This document shows, in pieces, positions 4,805 to 8,510 of a stretch of DNA of 8,510 bases. The notes below the pieces were generated by a model. The model did no database searches. It saw only the letters and a program-made list of their open reading frames with translations, and was not told where the DNA came from. The stretch is from an uncultured Bacilli bacterium (GTDB taxonomy: Bacteria; Bacillota_I; Bacilli_A; RF39; UBA660): NCBI GenBank assembly GCA_947623645.1, contig CANQHK010000047.1:1-8510 (forward strand). Direction: 5' to 3'. The first letter of the stretch is position 1, and each line of letters begins with the position of its first letter. A program made the position numbers and the translations under genes.

Positions 4805-4834
4805 AGAAAGTGAATAGAAAATGTTCACTTTTTT
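4805..4834 (+). terminator. Intrinsic terminator after the LytTR gene
   Basis: AAAGTGAA (4807-4814) pairs perfectly with TTCACTTT (4824-4831), extendable by a G-U and an A-T pair at the base, with a 9-nt loop and six T at 4829-4834. On the opposite strand the hairpin is also followed by T-rich sequence, so it could stop transcription from both directions. Confidence 0.72.
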
Positions 4835-4947
4835 ATCTGCGTTTTTTTAAAATATTAGTATAAAAAACTACTATATGAAGAATAATTTCCAAAAATTAGA
4901 AAATTTTAAACCTTTTAATAATTTAAAAATAAAAAATTAGTAATACA

Positions 4948-4965
4948 TGCTATTATATAATAGCA
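4948..4965. repeat. Perfect 18-bp palindrome over the csp -10 region
   Basis: TGCTATTATATAATAGCA is its own reverse complement (9-bp half sites, no spacer). It contains the extended -10 on the + strand and, by symmetry, the same extended -10 on the - strand. It could be a bidirectional promoter or an operator for a dimeric repressor. Confidence 0.7.
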
Positions 4966-4985
4966 CAGCACAAAATAATGCTGTG
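4964..4985 (+). promoter_or_regulatory. 5' hairpin of the csp leader
   Basis: CACAGCA (4964-4970) and TGCTGTG (4979-4985) pair perfectly over an 8-nt loop. No T-run follows; a Shine-Dalgarno-like AGGAG (4986-4990) comes next. If transcription begins near 4963 this hairpin is at the mRNA 5' end, where it could stabilise the transcript or take part in temperature-dependent folding. The pairing is seen; the role is inferred. Confidence 0.5.
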
Positions 4986-5036
4986 AGGAGCAGTACTTGT
5001 CGTAAAAAAAATTAAAATGAAGGTGAGGTGACTGCA

Positions 5037-5255
5037 GTGACGGGACGTGTTAAATGGTTCAATAATGAAAAAGGATATGGATTTATTGAATACACGGAAA
5101 AGGACGATATCTTTGTTCATTATTCTGCGATCAAACAAGAAGGTTATAAGACTCTTTCAGAAGGACAACTAGTCAAATTCGATTTAATCGAAACAGCTAA
5201 GGGTTATCAAGCTTTAAATGTTGAGGTTGTAGAGAGTTTGTCGGCTACCAAATAA
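5037..5255 (+). CDS. csp: Cold-shock protein (CspA/CspB family)
   Basis: Csp proteins are small single-stranded nucleic acid binders that act as RNA chaperones in cold and stationary phase. From the GTG at 5037 the product has 72 residues and starts MTGRVKWFN, the canonical family start. RNP1 is KGYGFIE (12-18) and RNP2 is DIFVHYSAI (24-32); the fold ends with YQALNVEVV plus a short tail. The GTG at 5028 would add three residues but lies within the ribosome binding site. GAGGTGA (5025-5031) is 5-6 nt from 5037, which decides the start. It is monocistronic, with its own AT-rich promoter, a leader of about 70 nt and a terminator overlapping the stop. Cold regulation is likely from the family and leader, but the sequence alone does not prove it. 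Confidence 0.92.
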   Translation: MTGRVKWFNNEKGYGFIEYTEKDDIFVHYSAIKQEGYKTLSEGQLVKFDLIETAKGYQALNVEVVESLSATK

Positions 5256-5271
5256 GGTAGTTTTTTCTTTT
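5243..5271 (+). terminator. Intrinsic terminator overlapping the csp stop codon
   Basis: CTACC (5245-5249) pairs with GGTAG (5256-5260) around a 6-nt loop that contains the TAA stop. Two G-U pairs extend the base, and six T then a C and more T follow from 5261. The stem is short but GC-containing, and the U-tract is strong. Confidence 0.68.
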
Positions 5272-5331
5272 TCTTAAAAATGGGAGAAAATGTAAAAATA
5301 GAAAAATCCCTTTCTTTTCTACTAAGAAGTA

Positions 5332-5340
5332 TGATACAAT
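5332..5340 (+). promoter_or_regulatory. Extended -10 promoter for hpf
   Basis: TGATACAAT combines the TG extension with TACAAT (5/6 to the consensus). A convincing -35 is not seen. The start would be near 5347, directly ahead of AAAGGAGG (5346-5353), giving an extremely short leader before the ATG at 5362. Confidence 0.62.
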
Positions 5341-5361
5341 AAAACAAAGGAGGAATGAAAT

Positions 5362-5892
5362 ATGAATATTTCATTAAGAGGAGATCGACTAGAGATTACA
5401 GATTCAATGAAAGCTTATGCAAAGGAGAAGTTACAAAAACTAGAAAAGTATATTGAACAGCCCGAGAAAGTAGATGCCAATATTTTAGTTAAAGTAAGAA
5501 ATCATAGTCATAAAATTGAAGTAACGATACCATTAAAAAAATTTATTTTAAGAGCAGAGGAAGAACAAGAAGACTTTTATGCAGCAATTGATGTTGTAGT
5601 AGATAAATTAGAAAGACAAATTCGTAAAAATAAAACAAGACTTGGAGCAAAGAAAATTAAAGAAGCCAAAGAATTTGCCTTTGATTATTTAGCAACGGTA
5701 GAAGAAGATGAAGAACAAAAAATTGTAAAAAGAAAGAAAATTACTGTAAAACCAATGGATGAAGAAGAAGCAATTCTTCAGATGGAATTACTTGGACATC
5801 AGTTCTATTTATTTAAAAATGTTGATACAAATTCTCCTACACTTGTCTATAAGAGAACCGATGGAAATTATGGAATTATCGAAACAGAATAG
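5362..5892 (+). CDS. hpf: Long-form ribosome hibernation promoting factor (HPF/YvyD)
   Basis: Long HPF binds the 30S subunit at the mRNA/tRNA channel and pairs two 70S ribosomes into inactive 100S dimers in stationary phase or stress. The 176-residue protein has an N-terminal S30AE domain (about 1-98; starts MNISLRGDRLEITDSMKAYA and ends in a basic RQIRKNKTRL), a short charged linker, and a C-terminal dimerisation domain (about 121-176). The latter contains VKRKKITVKPMDEEEAILQMELLGHQFYLF and ends near YKRTDGNYGIIE, the hallmark of the long form. It is slightly shorter than Bacillus YvyD because of a compact linker. AAAGGAGG lies 8 nt before the ATG. The neighbour secA matches the hpf-secA-prfB order of Bacilli. 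Separate promoters and a terminator show the two are at least partly independent. Confidence 0.95.
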   Translation: MNISLRGDRLEITDSMKAYAKEKLQKLEKYIEQPEKVDANILVKVRNHSHKIEVTIPLKKFILRAEEEQEDFYAAIDVVVDKLERQIRKNKTRLGAKKIKEAKEFAFDYLATVEEDEEQKIVKRKKITVKPMDEEEAILQMELLGHQFYLFKNVDTNSPTLVYKRTDGNYGIIETE

Positions 5893-5902
5893 AAAAATCA
5901 CG

Positions 5903-5928
5903 GAAGAAGACCCAAAAAGTCTTCTTTT
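5903..5928 (+). terminator. Intrinsic terminator after hpf
   Basis: AAGAAGAC (5904-5911) pairs with GTCTTCTT (5919-5926) over a CCAAAAA loop, with a further G-U pair at the base. Only four T (5925-5928) follow before C, so it may be leaky and allow some hpf-secA read-through. Confidence 0.6.
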
Positions 5929-5961
5929 CAATTAATTTGTATAGCATATTTTGAATATTTC

Positions 5962-5970
5962 TGTTACAAT
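5962..5970 (+). promoter_or_regulatory. Extended -10 promoter for secA
   Basis: TGTTACAAT carries the TG extension and TACAAT, almost the same element as that of hpf. No good -35 at 16-18 bp is seen. A start near 5977 precedes the AAGGAG ribosome binding site (5981-5986), 8 nt before the ATG at 5995. Confidence 0.6.
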
Positions 5971-5994
5971 AGATAGTGTCAAGGAGATGAAAAC

Positions 5995-8490
5995 ATGAGT
6001 ATTTTAAGAAAATTATTTGATCATGAATATAAGGAATTAAAAAGATTTACAAAAATTGCGGATGAGATTGATGCTCTAAGTGATACTTATGAGAAAATGA
6101 GTGACGAGGAGTTAAAACACAAAACAGAGGAATTTAAAGAAAGATTAGCAAAGGGAGAAACCCTTGAAGATATTTTAGTAGAAGCTTATGCAACAGCAAG
6201 AGAAGCTTGTTTTCGGGTAATTGGTGAAAAACCTTTCTATGTACAAATATTAGGAGCACTTGCGATTCATTTTGGAAATATCGCTGAAATGAAAACAGGT
6301 GAAGGAAAAACGTTAACCAGTGTAATGCCAGCTTATTTAAATGGATTAAGTGGAGCAGGAGTTCATATTATTACTGTAAATGAATATTTGGCAACAAGGG
6401 ATGCAGAATGGATGGGACAAATTCACCAATTTTTAGGATTAACCGTTGGAGTAAACTTAAGAGAACTATCTCCGAAAGAAAAACAAGAGGCTTATAACTG
6501 TGACATTATGTATTCTACAAACAATGAAGTTGGATTTGATTACTTAAGAGATAACATGGTCGTAAGAAAAGAAGACCGTGTTCAGGGAAGAGGATTAAAT
6601 TTTGCGATTATCGATGAGGTTGACTCTGTTTTAATTGATGAAGCAAGAACTCCATTGATTATTTCTGGTGGAGCAATGCAAAGTGCCGGAATGTACATTG
6701 ATGCAGATCGTTTTGCAAAATCATTAAAAATCGAAGAAGACTTTATTTACGACGAAAAAACAAAGGCTGTAAACTTAACGGAACAAGGTGGAGAAAAAGC
6801 CGAACAATTCTTTAAAATTAACAACCTTTATGATGTTGCCAATGCTACTTTAGTTCATTTCATCAATCAAGCACTTCGAGCAAATTATTCCATGCGTTTA
6901 GATGTTGATTATGTTGTACAAGAAGGAGAAGTCATCATTGTTGACCAGTTTACTGGACGTCTTATGAAAGGAAGGGCTTTTAGTGATGGACTTCACCAAG
7001 CAATCGAAGCGAAAGAAGGAGTGCAAATTCAACAAGAAACCAAAACCCTTGCAACGATTACATTCCAAAATTTATTTAGAATGTATAAAAAATTATCTGG
7101 TATGACAGGAACTGCAAAGACGGAAGAAGAAGAATTTAGAAATATCTATAATATGTATGTTATTCCAATTCCAACCAATAAGCCAGTTATAAGAATTGAT
7201 GCCCCTGATTTGATGTATGCAACAAAAGCTGGGAAATATCGTGCTATCGTCAATGAAATTGAAGCAAGATATAATAAAGGTCAACCTGTCTTAGTTGGAA
7301 CCATTGCTATTGAAACGAGTGAATTAATTAGTGATTTGTTAAAACAAAAACATATTCCACATGAAGTATTAAATGCGAAAAACCATGCTCGTGAGGCAGA
7401 AATTATCAGTAAAATTGGACTTGGTAAAAGTGTAACAATCGCAACCAATATGGCTGGACGTGGAACCGATATTAAATTGTCCGATGAAGTAAGAGAGCTT
7501 GGAGGACTTTGCGTAATCGGAACCGAACGTCACGAATCAAGACGTATTGATAATCAGTTAAGAGGTCGTTCTGGACGTCAAGGAGATCCGGGTTTTACCC
7601 AATTTTATGTTTCTATGGAAGATGAATTAATGGTACGTTTTGGAACCGATCGAATTAAAGTCATGATGCAAAATTTAGGATTTGATGAAAATCAAGCAAT
7701 CCAAAGTAAAACCTTTAGCAAAGCTTTATCATCTGCACAGGCAAGAGTAGAAGGAAATAACTTTGATATCCGTAAGCAATTGCTTCAATACGATGATGTT
7801 AATAATAATCAAAGAGAAATTATGTACAAAAGAAGAAACGAGATATTAGATAGTGAATCCATTCATGAAACTGTTTTAAATTCTATAAGAAATCATATCA
7901 TGGATCTTGTTAATTCTCACATTTATCCAGAGGGAAAACTAACCAATAAAGATTTAGAAGAAATAACGGAATTTGTAAACGAAAACCTTCTAAAGAAAGA
8001 TATCACGAAAGATTCTCTTGAAAAGAAATCTCCAAATGAAATTATCGAAATGTTAACGAATCAAGTTATTAACGAATACGAAGAAAAAATATCTCTTTTC
8101 CCAGAAGAGTTAAAAGATGAATTTGAAAAAGTTATTAGTTTAAATGTAATTGATCATCATTGGACAGAACAAATTAATACTATGTCACATTTAAGAGAGG
8201 GTATCTATTTAAGAGGATATGCTCAAGAAGATCCTCTTCGCGCTTATACGATGGAAGGATTTGACTTATTTGATGCAATGATGCAAAACATCGATAAAGA
8301 TATAACGATTCTTTTAGTAAAATCTGAAATTCGACAAAATATTGAAAGAAAAGAAGTATCTAAAAATCAAGTAACGAATAGAAGTGATGATACAGCAAAG
8401 AAAACTCCAAAGAAAAGTAAAAAAATAGGAAGAAATGATCCATGTCCTTGTGGCTCAGGCAAGAAGTATAAAAATTGCTGTGGTAAATAG
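5995..8490 (+). CDS. secA: SecA preprotein translocase ATPase
   Basis: SecA is the ATP-driven motor that pushes unfolded secretory proteins through the SecYEG channel. The 831-residue protein is full length for a Bacilli SecA (841 in B. subtilis). Domains run in order. NBD1 has the Q-motif region KPFYVQ (79-84), Walker A MKTGEGKT (99-106) and Walker B IIDEVDS (205-211). The preprotein cross-linking domain is roughly 225-370, followed by GMTGTAKTEEEEF (369-381). NBD2 includes VLNAKNH (458-464), ATNMAGRGTDIKL (483-495) and the arginine-rich GTERHESRRIDNQLRGRSGRQGDPG segment (509-533). The helical scaffold contains NVIDHHW (717-723). The C-terminal tail is a Lys-rich linker and a SEC-C zinc motif with Cys817, Cys819, Cys828 and Cys829. 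All key ATPase residues are present. It follows hpf; prfB would be expected next but lies outside the window. Confidence 0.98.
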   Translation: MSILRKLFDHEYKELKRFTKIADEIDALSDTYEKMSDEELKHKTEEFKERLAKGETLEDILVEAYATAREACFRVIGEKPFYVQILGALAIHFGNIAEMKTGEGKTLTSVMPAYLNGLSGAGVHIITVNEYLATRDAEWMGQIHQFLGLTVGVNLRELSPKEKQEAYNCDIMYSTNNEVGFDYLRDNMVVRKEDRVQGRGLNFAIIDEVDSVLIDEARTPLIISGGAMQSAGMYIDADRFAKSLKIEEDFIYDEKTKAVNLTEQGGEKAEQFFKINNLYDVANATLVHFINQALRANYSMRLDVDYVVQEGEVIIVDQFTGRLMKGRAFSDGLHQAIEAKEGVQIQQETKTLATITFQNLFRMYKKLSGMTGTAKTEEEEFRNIYNMYVIPIPTNKPVIRIDAPDLMYATKAGKYRAIVNEIEARYNKGQPVLVGTIAIETSELISDLLKQKHIPHEVLNAKNHAREAEIISKIGLGKSVTIATNMAGRGTDIKLSDEVRELGGLCVIGTERHESRRIDNQLRGRSGRQGDPGFTQFYVSMEDELMVRFGTDRIKVMMQNLGFDENQAIQSKTFSKALSSAQARVEGNNFDIRKQLLQYDDVNNNQREIMYKRRNEILDSESIHETVLNSIRNHIMDLVNSHIYPEGKLTNKDLEEITEFVNENLLKKDITKDSLEKKSPNEIIEMLTNQVINEYEEKISLFPEELKDEFEKVISLNVIDHHWTEQINTMSHLREGIYLRGYAQEDPLRAYTMEGFDLFDAMMQNIDKDITILLVKSEIRQNIERKEVSKNQVTNRSDDTAKKTPKKSKKIGRNDPCPCGSGKKYKNCCGK

Positions 8491-8510
8491 TAGGTTTTAT
8501 AAGGGTTTAT

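Larger units (their letters stand above)
4835..5036 (+). promoter_or_regulatory. AT-rich promoter and 5' leader region of the cold-shock gene
   Basis: About 200 bases hold no credible gene. Positions 4895-4947 are nearly pure A/T and could act as an UP element. TGCTATTAT (4948-4956) is an extended -10 and TATAAT (4956-4961) overlaps it. With a start near 4963 the leader is about 70 nt. It opens with a hairpin (CACAGCA 4964-4970 with TGCTGTG 4979-4985), then contains an unused-looking AGGAG (4986-4990), then the real ribosome binding site GAGGTGA (5025-5031). Long structured leaders are typical of cold-shock genes. Confidence 0.65.

Noticed and set aside
4841..4873. AT-rich inverted repeats (GTTTTTTT/TAAAAAAC, TAGTA/TACTA) upstream of csp.
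   Set aside because: Short and almost all A/T in a region where such repeats are expected by chance.
5028..5036. GTG start for the cold-shock protein at 5028.
   Set aside because: This codon is part of the GAGGTGA ribosome binding site, and the family starts at MxGxVKWFN, which matches GTG 5037.
4953..5138. Minus-strand 61-codon open frame across the csp promoter and 5' end.
   Set aside because: It overlaps the conserved csp start and promoter, shows no family resemblance, and is best explained as a shadow of the + strand gene.
8491..8510. Start of prfB or a secA terminator after secA.
   Set aside because: Only 20 bases remain, with no hairpin, ribosome binding site or start codon to support either.

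Overview
The window is a low-GC (roughly one-third G+C), gene-dense stretch of a Bacillota chromosome. Every gene is on the + strand, starts are ATG or GTG with strong AGGAGG/GAGGTG-type ribosome binding sites, and TGG encodes Trp with TGA only as a stop (standard bacterial code). SpoIIQ and SpoIIID point to an endospore-forming lineage, or one recently descended from one. The order spoIIQ-spoIIID-mbl and the pair hpf-secA are conserved in Bacilli. I infer a Bacilli/Erysipelotrichia-like, possibly gut-associated organism; the species cannot be read from this sequence.

Layout. Positions 1-144 hold a terminator of an off-window gene, two tandem DnaA-box-like 9-mers and an extended -10 promoter. 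Positions 145-2823 carry rpiB-family isomerase, DUF1146/YwzB-like membrane protein, spoIIQ, spoIIID and mbl. I see no convincing terminator between them until 2831-2861, so vegetative read-through from rpiB to mbl is possible. Next come a TagO/WecA-type glycosyl-1-phosphate transferase (2947-4029) with a terminator folded over its stop codon, a LytTR response regulator with no kinase in the window (4059-4799), an AT-rich intergenic region with an 18-bp palindrome at the -10 site, a cold-shock protein (5037-5255), the long ribosome hibernation factor hpf (5362-5892) and full-length secA (5995-8490). The window ends 20 bases after secA.

How the genes fit together. SpoIIQ (forespore side of the engulfment channel) and SpoIIID (mother-cell regulator) are sporulation genes flanked by growth genes. 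Mbl and TagO serve cell elongation and wall-polymer synthesis, SecA exports proteins, and Csp and HPF handle cold and stationary-phase stress.

Most noteworthy points. (1) A hairpin with a GNRA tetraloop sequesters the spoIIQ ribosome binding site, and a smaller one spans the spoIIID stop codon and the mbl ribosome binding site. Together they suggest RNA gating of sporulation genes inside a vegetative transcription unit. (2) A perfect palindrome makes the csp promoter's -10 symmetric, so it may be bidirectional or an operator. (3) The RpiB homologue has Asp where the classical catalytic His98 is expected. (4) The TagO homologue has an altered GD(T/S)GS motif. (5) A mutually exclusive terminator/RBS pairing precedes the LytTR gene. 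No mobile element, CRISPR, tRNA or rRNA gene was seen. The gene content is mostly conserved core; the novelty candidates are regulatory.
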